64,000 nt of DNA from Rhizobiaceae bacterium (GCA_023953845.1 JAMLJC010000002.1:620001-684000); one strand, 5' to 3'. Counted from the first letter of the stretch, positions 34,434 to 43,255 are shown. Program-made: numbers and translations. Notes: generated by a model not told the origin, from the letters alone.

Positions 34434-36533
34434 ATGCTGTACCATCTGATCGTCTTTCTTCCTCTTGTCGGCTTCCTGATCGCCGGCCTTTTCGGCTCGC
34501 AGATCGGCGCCAAGGCTTCGGAATACGTCACGTCCGGCCTGCTGGTCGTCTCGGCGGTGCTGTCGTGGTACGCCTTCATCACCGTCGGGCTCGGCGACGT
34601 CGAAGCCTTCAACGTGCCGGTGCTGACCTTCATCCAGTCCGGCGCGCTGTCCGCCAACTGGGAGTTCCGCATCGATACGCTGACGGTGGTCATGCTGATC
34701 GTCGTCAACACGGTCTCGGCGTTGGTCCACATTTATTCCATCGGCTACATGCATCACGATCCGCACCGGCCGCGCTTCTTCGCCTATCTGTCGCTCTTCA
34801 CCTTCGCCATGCTGATGCTGGTGACGTCGAACAACCTCGTTCAGATGTTCTTCGGCTGGGAGGGCGTCGGCCTCGCGTCGTATCTGCTGATCGGTTTCTG
34901 GTACAAGAAGCCTTCGGCAAGCGCCGCCGCCATCAAGGCTTTCGTCGTCAACCGCGTCGGCGATTTCGGCTTCGTGCTCGGCATCTTCGGCGTGTTCATG
35001 CTGTTCGGCTCGGTGAATCTCGACACCGTGTTCGCCAATGCCGCGAATTATCTGCCGGCGGAGGTGCATGGCGAGGCGTCGACCGGGGCGGCCGCTGGCG
35101 ATCATGCGGCGCCATCGACCGAGGCGGCCTCTCCTGCAATCGAGCAACCCGCTGCCGAGGCGGGCCATGGTGCCGAAGCCACCGCGGCGCCGGGCGAGAC
35201 TGTCCTCGACTTCCTGGGCTATGCACTGGACAAATCCGCGGCGCTGACCGTGGTCTGCCTGCTGCTCTTCATGGGCGCGATGGGCAAGTCGGCGCAGGTG
35301 CCGCTGCACACATGGCTTCCGGATGCGATGGAGGGCCCGACGCCCGTTTCGGCGCTCATCCACGCCGCCACCATGGTGACGGCCGGCGTCTTCATGCTGG
35401 CCCGGCTTTCGCCGATCTTCGAGCACTCGCACACGGCGCTGACGGTCGTCACCATCATCGGCGCGATCACGGCTTTCTTCGCCGCGACGGTCGGTCTGGT
35501 GCAGAACGACATCAAACGCGTCATCGCCTATTCGACGTGTTCGCAGCTCGGTTACATGTTCGTGGCGCTCGGCATGGGCTTTTATTCCGCTGCCATTTTC
35601 CATCTGTTCACGCACGCCTTCTTCAAGGCGCTGCTGTTCCTCGGTTCCGGCTCTGTCATCCATGCCGTTTCGGACGAACAGGACATGCGCAAGATGGGCG
35701 GTCTGCGGAAGCTGATCCCTCAGACCTACTGGATGATGGTGATCGGCACGCTGGCGCTCACCGGCGTCGGTATTCCAACCATTATCGGTACAGCGGGCTA
35801 TTATTCGAAGGATGCCATCATCGAGGGCGCCTTTGTCGGGCATAACGCCTTCGCAGGGGTCGCCTTCGCGCTGCTGGTGGTCGCGGCCTGCTTCACCAGC
35901 TTCTACTCATGGCGGCTGATCTTCATGACGTTCCACGGCAAGCCGAGGGCGACCGCCGATGTCATGCACCATGTGCACGAATCGCCGCCGGTCATGCTGG
36001 TGCCGCTCTATATTCTGGCGGTGGGCGCGCTTCTTGCCGGTATCGTCTTCCAGCATTTCTTCATTGGCGAAGGATATGCGGAATTCTGGAAGGGCGCGCT
36101 GTTCACGGCGGAGAACAACCACATCCTTCACGATTTCCACGGCGTGCCGCTATGGGTGAAGCTGTCGCCGTTCATCGCGATGCTGGTCGGCTTCCTGCTC
36201 TCCTACCAGTTCTACATCCGCTCACCGGAGACGCCCGGCCGGCTCGCCGCGCAGCATCACGGGCTCTACCAGTTCCTGCTGAACAAGTGGTACTTCGACG
36301 AGCTCTACGACTTCCTGTTCGTGCGGCCCGCCATGTGGCTCGGGCGCTTCCTGTGGAAGAAGGGCGACGGTTTCGTCATCGACGGGTTCGGCCCTGACGG
36401 CATTTCCGCGCGCGTGGTCGACGTGACCAACCGCGTCGTGAAGCTGCAGACGGGTTATCTCTATCACTATGCCTTCGTCATGCTGATCGGCGTCGCCGCG
36501 CTGGTCACCTGGATGATGCTCGGGGGTCACTGA
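34434..36533 (+). CDS. nuoL: NADH-quinone oxidoreductase subunit L with low-complexity insert
   Basis: ND5-type antiporter-like proton pump subunit, 699 residues, longer than the common 610-660. Family motifs include FFGWEGVGLASYLLIGFWY, LPDAMEGPTPVSALIHAATMV and FTHAFFKALLFLGSGSVIHA. The long lateral helix and final transmembrane segment are present at the C-terminus. An Ala/Glu/His-rich hydrophilic insert spans about residues 207-258, between transmembrane helices, and accounts for the extra length. Its stop overlaps the nuoM ATG by one base. Confidence 0.96.
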   Translation: MLYHLIVFLPLVGFLIAGLFGSQIGAKASEYVTSGLLVVSAVLSWYAFITVGLGDVEAFNVPVLTFIQSGALSANWEFRIDTLTVVMLIVVNTVSALVHIYSIGYMHHDPHRPRFFAYLSLFTFAMLMLVTSNNLVQMFFGWEGVGLASYLLIGFWYKKPSASAAAIKAFVVNRVGDFGFVLGIFGVFMLFGSVNLDTVFANAANYLPAEVHGEASTGAAAGDHAAPSTEAASPAIEQPAAEAGHGAEATAAPGETVLDFLGYALDKSAALTVVCLLLFMGAMGKSAQVPLHTWLPDAMEGPTPVSALIHAATMVTAGVFMLARLSPIFEHSHTALTVVTIIGAITAFFAATVGLVQNDIKRVIAYSTCSQLGYMFVALGMGFYSAAIFHLFTHAFFKALLFLGSGSVIHAVSDEQDMRKMGGLRKLIPQTYWMMVIGTLALTGVGIPTIIGTAGYYSKDAIIEGAFVGHNAFAGVAFALLVVAACFTSFYSWRLIFMTFHGKPRATADVMHHVHESPPVMLVPLYILAVGALLAGIVFQHFFIGEGYAEFWKGALFTAENNHILHDFHGVPLWVKLSPFIAMLVGFLLSYQFYIRSPETPGRLAAQHHGLYQFLLNKWYFDELYDFLFVRPAMWLGRFLWKKGDGFVIDGFGPDGISARVVDVTNRVVKLQTGYLYHYAFVMLIGVAALVTWMMLGGH

Positions 36534-38035
36534 TGTCGGGCGTGCCTATCCTTTCGCTCGTAACCTTCCTGCCCCTGGCAGGCGCGCTGCTCATCCTGTT
36601 CATCAAGGACGAGGGCGAGAGCGCGCGGCGCAACATCCGCGCCGTCACGCTCTGGACGACAATGCTTACCTTCCTGGTGTCGCTCTTTGTCTGGACGGGG
36701 TTCGACAACGCCAATCCGGGCTTCCAGTTCGTCGAGAAGACGGAATGGCTGGATTCCGGCATCTCCTATCACATGGGTGTCGACGGCATTTCCATGCTGT
36801 TCGTCATTCTCACCACCTTCCTGATGCCTCTCTGCATATTGGCGTCTTGGGGTTCGGTCGAGAAGCGCGTCAAGGAATACATGATCGCGTTTCTCATTCT
36901 GGAGACGCTGATGATCGGCGTCTTCTGCGCGCTCGACATCGTCCTCTTCTACGTTTTCTTCGAGGCCGGCCTGATCCCGATGTTCATCATCATCGGCGTC
37001 TGGGGCGGCAAGCGGCGCGTGTATGCCTCGTTCAAGTTCTTCCTCTACACGCTGCTCGGCTCGGTGCTGATGCTGCTGGCCATCATGGCAATGTACTGGA
37101 CGGCCGGCACAACCGACATCCCGACGCTGCTCGTCCATGACTTCCCGGCGGAGATGCAGACATGGCTATGGCTGGCCTTCTTCGCGTCCTTCGCGGTGAA
37201 GATGCCGATGTGGCCGGTGCATACCTGGTTGCCGGACGCGCACGTCGAGGCCCCGACGGCGGGCTCGGTGATCCTGGCGGGCATCCTGCTGAAGATGGGC
37301 GGCTACGGCTTCCTGCGCTTCTCGCTGCCGATGTTCCCGGACGCCTCCCTTTACTTCCAACCCTTCGTCTTCACCCTGTCCGTGGTCGCGATCATCTACA
37401 CGTCGCTGGTCGCGCTGATGCAGGAGGACATGAAGAAGCTGATCGCCTATTCGTCGGTCGCCCATATGGGCTACGTGACCATGGGCATCTTCGCGCTGAA
37501 CGTCGAGGGCATTCAGGGCGCGATCTTCCAGATGCTCTCCCATGGCCTCGTGTCGGGCGCGCTGTTCCTCTGCGTCGGCGTTATCTACGACCGCATGCAC
37601 ACCCGCGAGATCGCCGCCTATGGCGGGCTCGTGAACAATATGCCGAAATACGCCGTGGCGTTCCTGATCTTCACCATGGCCAATGTCGGCCTGCCGGGCA
37701 CCAGCGGTTTCGTCGGAGAATTCCTGACGCTGATGGGCGTGTTTGAGGTCAACACCTGGGTGGCGTTGTTCGCGGCGACAGGCGTCATCCTATCGGCCGC
37801 CTATGCGCTGTGGCTCTACCGCCGCGTGATCTTCGGCGCGCTGACAAAGGAGAGCCTCAAGGGTCTTCTGGATCTCAGCACCCGCGAGAAACTCGTGCTC
37901 TACCCGCTGATCGTGCTGGTAATCTTCTACGGCGTCTATCCGCTGCCGGTGTTCGATGCGACCGCCGCGTCGGTCGACGCGCTGGTCAAGCATGTGGCCG
38001 AGTCGGTCGCCACGCAGACCGCCGCCGCGAATTGA
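36533..38035 (+). CDS. nuoM: NADH-quinone oxidoreductase subunit M
   Basis: ND4-type proton-pumping subunit, 500 residues, about fourteen transmembrane segments. The conserved pieces FEAGLIPMFIIIGVWGG, WLPDAHVEAPTAGSVILAGILLKMGGYG and YSSVAHMGYVTMGIF carry the glutamate and lysine/histidine positions of the proton channel. It starts at the nuoL stop (TGATG). Confidence 0.97.
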   Translation: MSGVPILSLVTFLPLAGALLILFIKDEGESARRNIRAVTLWTTMLTFLVSLFVWTGFDNANPGFQFVEKTEWLDSGISYHMGVDGISMLFVILTTFLMPLCILASWGSVEKRVKEYMIAFLILETLMIGVFCALDIVLFYVFFEAGLIPMFIIIGVWGGKRRVYASFKFFLYTLLGSVLMLLAIMAMYWTAGTTDIPTLLVHDFPAEMQTWLWLAFFASFAVKMPMWPVHTWLPDAHVEAPTAGSVILAGILLKMGGYGFLRFSLPMFPDASLYFQPFVFTLSVVAIIYTSLVALMQEDMKKLIAYSSVAHMGYVTMGIFALNVEGIQGAIFQMLSHGLVSGALFLCVGVIYDRMHTREIAAYGGLVNNMPKYAVAFLIFTMANVGLPGTSGFVGEFLTLMGVFEVNTWVALFAATGVILSAAYALWLYRRVIFGALTKESLKGLLDLSTREKLVLYPLIVLVIFYGVYPLPVFDATAASVDALVKHVAESVATQTAAAN

Positions 38036-38048
38036 GAGAGACTCGACC

Positions 38049-39479
38049 ATGGATCTGAATTCGAGCCTCGCCCTTGTCGCACCGGAACTGATCATCGCCG
38101 TCGGCGCGATGGTGCTGCTGATGATCGGCGTCTATTCCGGCGAGCGGGCCAACACCACGGTAACCGGCCTTGCGGTCGCGCTGTTGATCGGCGCTCTCGC
38201 CTGGATGCTCCTGTTCACATGGAACGGCGATGCCTTCGGCACGGCGTTTACGAACGACGCCTTCGCGCGTTTCATGAAATGTCTCTCGCTCATCGGTTCG
38301 GCCGTGGCGCTCATCATGTCGGTCGGTTTCGCCAAGGCGGAAAAGTTCGACAAATTCGAATTCCCGGTCCTCATCCTGCTCTCCACGCTGGGCATGATGC
38401 TGATGATCTCGGCCAACGACATGATCGCGCTCTATCTGGGGCTCGAACTGCAGTCGCTGGCGATATACGTGCTGGCCGCGATCAACCGCGACAATCTGCG
38501 GTCCACGGAAGCCGGCCTCAAATATTTTGTGCTCGGCGCGTTGTCGTCCGGCATGCTCCTCTACGGCATTTCGCTGGTGTACGGTTACACCGGCAATACG
38601 GGTTTCGACGCCGTGGCGGCGGCGCTTGCGCAAGGAGAACGCCAGCTTGGTCTGGTCTTCGGTCTGGTGTTCGTGCTGGCTGGCCTTGCCTTCAAGATTT
38701 CTGCTGTGCCGTTCCACATGTGGACGCCGGACGTCTATGAGGGCGCGCCGACCCCGGTCACCGCATTTTTGGCTGCGGCGCCGAAAATGGCCGCGATGGC
38801 GCTGATCGTCCGCGTTACCGTCGGCGCGTTCGAGCCGATCTCGTCCGACTGGCAGCAGATCATCGTCTTCATTGCCATCGCCTCCATGGCGCTGGGAGCC
38901 TTCGCCGCGATCGGCCAGAAGAACATCAAGCGCCTGATGGCCTATTCGTCCATCGGCCATATGGGTTATGCGCTGGTGGGTCTCGCGGCCAACAGCGAAG
39001 CCGGTGTACGCGGTGTCGCCATCTACATGCTCATCTATCTGGTGATGACGCTCGGCACTTTCGCCTTCATCCTCGCCATGCGCCGCAAGGACGGCAATGT
39101 CGAGCAGATCAGCGATCTTGCCGGCCTCTCCAGCACAAATCCGGTGATGGCGACGATCCTCACCATCCTGATGTTTTCGCTGGCCGGCATCCCGCCGCTC
39201 GCCGGCTTCTGGGGCAAGTGGTACGTGTTCATGGCGGCGATCAACGCCAACCTCTACGCGCTGGCGGTGATCGGTGTGCTGGCTTCGGTGGTAGGCGCCT
39301 ACTACTATCTGCGCATCATCAAGATCATGTGGTTCGACGAACCGGTAGGTGGTTTCGTGCCGATGGCCGGTGAGTTGCGCCTCGTTCTCGGCCTTTCCGG
39401 CGCGTTCGTGCTCTTCTACGTCCTGTTCGGAGGTCCCATCGCCGGCATGGCGGAAGCGGCGTCGAGGACGTTCTTCTGA
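38049..39479 (+). CDS. nuoN: NADH-quinone oxidoreductase subunit N
   Basis: ND2-type proton-pumping subunit, 476 residues, the last nuo gene. Landmarks are LGLELQSLAIYVLAA, MWTPDVYEGAPTPVTAFLAAAPK and MAYSSIGHMGYALVG. The ATG at 38049 follows GAGAGACTCGACC; in-frame starts further upstream lie inside nuoM. birA begins 2 bases after the stop, so the transcript probably continues. Confidence 0.97.
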   Translation: MDLNSSLALVAPELIIAVGAMVLLMIGVYSGERANTTVTGLAVALLIGALAWMLLFTWNGDAFGTAFTNDAFARFMKCLSLIGSAVALIMSVGFAKAEKFDKFEFPVLILLSTLGMMLMISANDMIALYLGLELQSLAIYVLAAINRDNLRSTEAGLKYFVLGALSSGMLLYGISLVYGYTGNTGFDAVAAALAQGERQLGLVFGLVFVLAGLAFKISAVPFHMWTPDVYEGAPTPVTAFLAAAPKMAAMALIVRVTVGAFEPISSDWQQIIVFIAIASMALGAFAAIGQKNIKRLMAYSSIGHMGYALVGLAANSEAGVRGVAIYMLIYLVMTLGTFAFILAMRRKDGNVEQISDLAGLSSTNPVMATILTILMFSLAGIPPLAGFWGKWYVFMAAINANLYALAVIGVLASVVGAYYYLRIIKIMWFDEPVGGFVPMAGELRLVLGLSGAFVLFYVLFGGPIAGMAEAASRTFF

Positions 39480-39481
39480 GC

Positions 39482-40306
39482 ATGGCTTTTTCGCTCGGTC
39501 CGAAGGCCGCTTTCGAAGGCTATCGGCTGGAAGCGTATGAAACGGTCGGGTCCACCAACACGCTGGCGCTCGACCGGGCGCGGGCCGGTGATCCGGGCAT
39601 GCTGTGGATCGTGTCCAAGAAACAGGAAGGCGGGCGCGGCCGGCGTGGGAGGACATGGGAGACTCCGGAAGGCAATCTCGCAGCGACCCTGCTCGTGGTT
39701 GATCGCCACGATCTGAAGGTCGCGGCGACGCTCGGCTTCGTCGCCGGACTGGCGCTTGCCGACGCTCTCAATCTGGTTGCGCCGGAGGCCCGGCTTGCCG
39801 TCGGCGTCGATGGTGCGGGCAAGGCGAGTAATCGCTTCGAACTGAAGTGGCCGAACGATGTTCTGGCTGACGGCGCGAAGCTCGCGGGCATTCTGCTCGA
39901 ATCGCATCTTTTGCCGGACGGTCGGGTCGCCCTTGCGGTCGGCATAGGCGTCAACGTCGTCGCCCATCCCTCGGACGTTCCCTATCCCGCTACCTCGCTT
40001 GTCCAGCTCGGCTCTTCGGCCACAGCAGAGCACCTGTTCATTGCCTTGTCGGATGCCTGGACCGAATATGCGCGCATCTGGAACGGCGGCCGCGGGCTGG
40101 CGACTATCCGCAAGCTATGGCTCTCCCGTGCGGCGGGTCTGGGTTCGGAAGTTGCCGTAAATCTCGGCGGCGAGGTGAGGCGCGGTATCTTCGAAACGAT
40201 CGATGAAGACGGCCGCTTCGTGATCCGTGGGACGCGCGGCGAGACCGTGACAATCGCGGCGGGCGACGTGCATTTCGGCGCGGTCGCATCGGTGCGGGTG
40301 TCTTAG
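39482..40306 (+). CDS. birA: Biotin--[acetyl-CoA-carboxylase] ligase
   Basis: Attaches biotin to the carboxyl carrier protein of biotin-dependent carboxylases. The 274-residue protein has the catalytic motif GGRGRRGRTWETPEGN, the biotin/ATP-site stretch KWPNDVLADGAKLAGILLE and a small C-terminal SH3-like domain (RGIFETIDEDGRFVI). There is no N-terminal helix-turn-helix, so it is a monofunctional ligase and not a repressor. It is packed between nuoN and rnj, and this association with complex I genes is conserved in rhizobia as far as I recall. Confidence 0.92.
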   Translation: MAFSLGPKAAFEGYRLEAYETVGSTNTLALDRARAGDPGMLWIVSKKQEGGRGRRGRTWETPEGNLAATLLVVDRHDLKVAATLGFVAGLALADALNLVAPEARLAVGVDGAGKASNRFELKWPNDVLADGAKLAGILLESHLLPDGRVALAVGIGVNVVAHPSDVPYPATSLVQLGSSATAEHLFIALSDAWTEYARIWNGGRGLATIRKLWLSRAAGLGSEVAVNLGGEVRRGIFETIDEDGRFVIRGTRGETVTIAAGDVHFGAVASVRVS

Positions 40307-40316
40307 GGAGGTTCTG

Positions 40317-41981
40317 ATGGCGGACAATACCGAACTCGTCTTCGTGCCGTTGGGAGGCCTCGGCGAGATCGGCATGAATTTCATGCTCTATGGGTTCGGC
40401 CCGGCCCATAATCGCGAATGGATCATCGTCGATGTCGGCGTGACGTTTCCGGATGCGCATCTGCCGGGCGTCGATCTCGTCATGGCGGACATCCGCTTCG
40501 TGGAGGAAAACCTCGCTTCGTTGCGCGGCATCGTGATCACGCACGCGCATGAGGACCACTACGGTGCGCTGCACGATCTCTGGCCGAAGCTGAAGGCGCC
40601 GGTCTGGATGTCGCCGTTCACCGCCGGGTTGCTTGAGGCGAAGCGTCAGGCCGAGGCGAACGCGCCGAAGATTCCCGTGACGATCTACAAGGCCGGCGAG
40701 AAGTTCACCATCGGGCCGTTCCAGATCGAAGCCATTCCCGTCGCGCACTCGATCCCGGAGCCGATGGCCTTGGCGATCACGACGCCGGCGGGAACCATCG
40801 TGCATACCGGCGACTGGCGGCTCGATGCGACGCCTGAAATCGGCCCGCCGACCGACGAAGCGCGGCTCAGAACGCTGGGCGACGCCGGCGTGCTGGCGCT
40901 GGTCTGCGATTCCACCAATTCGGTACGCGAAGGGGAGTCTCCATCCGAGCAGGCGGTGGGCGAAAGCCTGAAGAACCTCATCGCCGAGGCAAAGGGTAGG
41001 GTGGCGATCACCACATTCTCCTCCAATGTCGGCCGCATCCGATCGATCGCCGAGGCCGCGACCCGCGCCGGACGCAAGGTGATGATCCTCGGCACTTCCC
41101 TGAAGCGCGTCATCAATGTCGCCGGCGAGCTCGGTTATATGGAGGGTATGCCCTCTTTCGCGGCCGAGGAGGACTATGCCTATATCCCGCGCGAGAACCT
41201 CGTCATCATCTGCACCGGCAGCCAGGGCGAGTCGCGCGCCGCGCTGGCCAAGCTTGCCCGCAACGAGATGAAGACTGTCCAACTGACGCCGGGCGATACG
41301 GTCATCTTCTCGTCGCGCGTCATTCCCGGCAACGAGAAGGCGATTCTCGAAATCAAGAACCAGTTGATCGACCAGGGCGTCAAGGTGATCGAGGATGGCG
41401 ACGCGCTGGTCCACGTCTCGGGGCATCCGCGCCGCAACGAGCTGCGCAAGATGTATGAGTGGACGCGCCCGAAGATCGGCGTTCCGGTACACGGTGAGGC
41501 GGCGCATCTGGTGGCGCAGGGCTCCCTGATGGCCGTCAGCGGCATCCTTCAGGTCGCGCAGGTGCGCAATGGCGACATGCTGCGCATCTGGCCGGGAACG
41601 CCGGAGATCATCGATCAGGTGCCGTTCGGGCGTATCTACCGTGACGGTCTTCTTGTTGGCAGCGAGGAGGCCATGGGCATCCGCGACCGGCGAAAACTCT
41701 CCTTTGCGGGTCATGTGGCGGTGAACGTCGTGCTGGATGACCGCTACGAGCTTGCCGGCGATCCCGACATCGTCGCCATCGGCGTGGCGCAGGCCGATGC
41801 CAAGGGCGATGACATGGAAGAGCTGATGCTGGATGCGGCAACAGGCGCGGTCGACTCCATACCTCGCCAGCGCCGAAAAGACCTCGATCTCGTGCAGGAG
41901 GCCGTCCGCCGGGCCGTGCGTGGCATGGCGAACGAAGCCTGGGGCAAGAAGCCGCTGGTGACGGTGTTCGTGACGAGGTGA
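40317..41981 (+). CDS. rnj: Ribonuclease J
   Basis: Metallo-beta-lactamase/beta-CASP exo- and endoribonuclease, 554 residues, a main 5'-end-processing RNase in rhizobia. The metal-binding motif THAHEDHYGAL is intact, with GDWRLDATP, the beta-CASP pieces VCDSTNSVREGESPSE and CTGSQGESRAAL, and VHVSGHPRRNEL. GGGAGG precedes the ATG, an excellent ribosome-binding site. A large inverted repeat starts 5-9 bases after its stop and may shape the 3' end of its own message. Confidence 0.94.
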   Translation: MADNTELVFVPLGGLGEIGMNFMLYGFGPAHNREWIIVDVGVTFPDAHLPGVDLVMADIRFVEENLASLRGIVITHAHEDHYGALHDLWPKLKAPVWMSPFTAGLLEAKRQAEANAPKIPVTIYKAGEKFTIGPFQIEAIPVAHSIPEPMALAITTPAGTIVHTGDWRLDATPEIGPPTDEARLRTLGDAGVLALVCDSTNSVREGESPSEQAVGESLKNLIAEAKGRVAITTFSSNVGRIRSIAEAATRAGRKVMILGTSLKRVINVAGELGYMEGMPSFAAEEDYAYIPRENLVIICTGSQGESRAALAKLARNEMKTVQLTPGDTVIFSSRVIPGNEKAILEIKNQLIDQGVKVIEDGDALVHVSGHPRRNELRKMYEWTRPKIGVPVHGEAAHLVAQGSLMAVSGILQVAQVRNGDMLRIWPGTPEIIDQVPFGRIYRDGLLVGSEEAMGIRDRRKLSFAGHVAVNVVLDDRYELAGDPDIVAIGVAQADAKGDDMEELMLDAATGAVDSIPRQRRKDLDLVQEAVRRAVRGMANEAWGKKPLVTVFVTR

Positions 41982-41985
41982 AAAG

Positions 41986-42086
41986 GTCGGTGAACTGTCA
42001 TCGTTGAACAGTGATTGCCGATCATCACTTCTTGCTGTTCAACGATGACAGTTCACTGATCACGGTAACTTCTTGAGTTCACCGAC
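41986..42086 (+). repeat. Structured inverted-repeat element behind rnj
   Basis: A perfect 22-bp inverted repeat (41990-42011 with 42035-42056, 23-base loop) extends by GU/GC pairs in RNA. A second, outer partner for the same left arm exists at 42076-42086 (11 bases, pairing with 41986-41996). The block GATCA..ACTTCTTG occurs twice (42020-42034 and 42058-42075), each copy just before one of the competing right arms, as if the right half had been duplicated. No T-run follows, so it is not a classical terminator. It could be an RNA-processing or stability element, or a short palindromic repeat family. Confidence 0.8.
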
Positions 42087-42107
42087 AACTGCTCGATAAG
42101 GATTCCC

Positions 42108-42512
42108 ATGCTCGGTCGTCTGAACCATGTTGCAATCGCCGTTCCGGATCTTGCCGCCGCCGCCGCAATCTACCGCGATACGCTCGGCGCGTCGGTCAGC
42201 GAGACGCAGGCGCTTCCGGAGCACGGCGTGACTGTCGTGTTCGTCAATGTCGGCAACACCAAGATCGAGTTGCTCGAGCCGCTCGGCGAGAATTCTCCGA
42301 TCGCCGCCTTCCTGGACAAGAATCCATCCGGCGGCATGCATCACCTCTGCTACGAGGTGGACGACATCCTTGCCGCGCGCGACCGGCTGAAGGCTTCCGG
42401 CGCCCGGGTGCTGGGCGACGGCAATCCAAAGACCGGAGCGCATGGCAAGCCGGTCCTTTTCCTGCATCCCAAGGATTTTACGGGAACGTTGGTCGAGCTT
42501 GAACAGGCATGA
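42108..42512 (+). CDS. mce: Methylmalonyl-CoA epimerase
   Basis: Vicinal-oxygen-chelate (glyoxalase) fold enzyme of 134 residues that interconverts (2R)- and (2S)-methylmalonyl-CoA in propionyl-CoA breakdown. Metal ligands are placed as in the family: RLNHVAIAVPDL near the N-terminus, GGMHHLCYEVDDI in the middle and LFLHPKDFTGTLVELEQ at the C-terminus. Its stop overlaps the next gene by four bases. Other glyoxalase-family activities are less likely given the close match to epimerase patterns. Confidence 0.9.
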   Translation: MLGRLNHVAIAVPDLAAAAAIYRDTLGASVSETQALPEHGVTVVFVNVGNTKIELLEPLGENSPIAAFLDKNPSGGMHHLCYEVDDILAARDRLKASGARVLGDGNPKTGAHGKPVLFLHPKDFTGTLVELEQA

Positions 42513-42775
42513 GCTGGATTTCCGGAGCGGCCGTCTTCTTCATCATCTGGTGGATGGTGCTGTTCGCCACACTGCCGTTCGGGCTGCGGACCCAGGAAGA
42601 GAATGACGACGTGACGCTGGGCACCGTGCCGAGCGCGCCGCACGGCCCGCATATGCTACGGGCCATCGTCCGCACGACAATCGTCGCGGCGATCATTTTC
42701 GGCGTTCTGCTGTTTCTGACCCGGGGCCTCGGGCTGAGCTTCGACGATATTCCGCGGATCGTGCCCGAATTCTGA
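42509..42775 (+). CDS. DUF1467 family small membrane protein
   Basis: An 88-residue inner-membrane protein with two hydrophobic segments (AAVFFIIWWMVLFATLPFGL and IVAAIIFGVLLFLT). The sequence LFATLPFGLRTQEENDD following the first helix is characteristic of DUF1467, a family known to me only from alphaproteobacteria. The ATG overlaps the mce stop (ATGA). The function is unknown. A bidirectional terminator hairpin lies about 90 bases further on. Confidence 0.85.
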   Translation: MSWISGAAVFFIIWWMVLFATLPFGLRTQEENDDVTLGTVPSAPHGPHMLRAIVRTTIVAAIIFGVLLFLTRGLGLSFDDIPRIVPEF

Positions 42776-42865
42776 CGCTAGCTGCGCAACAGGTTTGCAC
42801 TCTTTGCATCTCGCTGCGAAATCTTGCCGAAGACTTCATTTGCGAGTGACGATGCCCGTTCTTGC

Positions 42866-42900
42866 AAAAAAAAAGCAAGGCACGAAGCCTTGCAATTTTT
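42866..42900. terminator. Bidirectional intrinsic terminator
   Basis: Perfect stem GCAAGGC (42875-42881) and GCCTTGC (42887-42893) with a 5-base loop, flanked by nine A (42866-42874) on one side and AATTTTT on the other. The minus-strand reading, with a run of nine U, is clearly the stronger terminator and defines the 3' end of the predicted small RNA. The plus-strand reading could end the rnj-mce-DUF1467 transcript. Confidence 0.85.
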
Positions 42901-43017
42901 GAACGCGTCCGATCCACTTCCAGAAAACTGGCGGCTGCGAATTACCGCGCCAGGACCGCATCCTCCCAAGACTTTGACCGCGTAGGAAAGCAGTTTGTTC
43001 CTGCTTTCTCGATTATG
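42867..43017 (-). ncRNA. Predicted trans-acting small RNA upstream of proS (alpha-r9-like)
   Basis: A minus-strand transcript of about 150 nt is predicted from a promoter-like pair (GTGACA at 43053-43048, 18-base spacer, TAGTGT at 43029-43024) to a strong U9 terminator. Near its 5' end is a perfect 8-bp hairpin (GAAAGCAG/CTGCTTTC, arms within 42986-43010); the terminator hairpin closes the 3' end. Length, strand and position beside proS fit my recollection of the rhizobial alpha-r9 (Smr9C) family, but this was not tested by a covariance-model search. A 41-codon frame (42961-42836) runs through the terminator and is unlikely to be translated. Confidence 0.6.
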
Positions 43018-43023
43018 GCGAGC

Positions 43024-43053
43024 ACACTAGACCAACGGTGGACGAATTGTCAC
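43024..43053 (-). promoter_or_regulatory. Promoter candidate for the small RNA
   Basis: Minus-strand GTGACA (5 of 6 with TTGACA), an 18-base spacer and TAGTGT. The -10 match is weak (TAnnnT). The predicted start at about 43017 gives a transcript of about 150 nt, which is the main support. Confidence 0.45.
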
Positions 43054-43255
43054 GCATAAATTTGCCAGATTCGACCAAATCGTGTGCTGCAATGCACAAT
43101 CAAACGGCAATCATGCTTGAAAAATGGACAGGGAAACTGACCCATTTGCCGAAGGCTGTCGGGTTTCCATTCCGCCACGAAATAGCTAAGAAGCCGGTTC
43201 ACTCACCATCCCGGCCGCGGCGATTCCGCTTTGGCCTCGTTCCACGGATATTTCG

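Larger units (their letters stand above)
42776..43255. other. Intergenic region DUF1467-proS
   Basis: 480 bases without a protein gene that I can support. It holds a bidirectional terminator (42866-42900), a predicted minus-strand small RNA ending at that terminator (about 43017-42867) with its promoter, and a small hairpin TGTGC/GCACA at 43083-43098. The remaining ~150 bases before proS should contain the proS promoter; no clear hexamers are seen. Confidence 0.6.

Noticed and set aside
37986..39656. Minus-strand frame of 556 codons across nuoN/birA
   Set aside because: His/Arg-rich composition typical of the strand opposite a membrane protein gene; no family resemblance.
40104..41714. Minus-strand frame of 536 codons across rnj
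   Set aside because: Shadow frame; the plus-strand product has all RNase J motifs.
42836..42961. Minus-strand 41-codon frame (MRSWRGNSQPPVFWKW...) overlapping the predicted small RNA
   Set aside because: The GGGAGG abuts the ATG with no spacing and the frame reads through the U9 terminator, so a complete message is unlikely.
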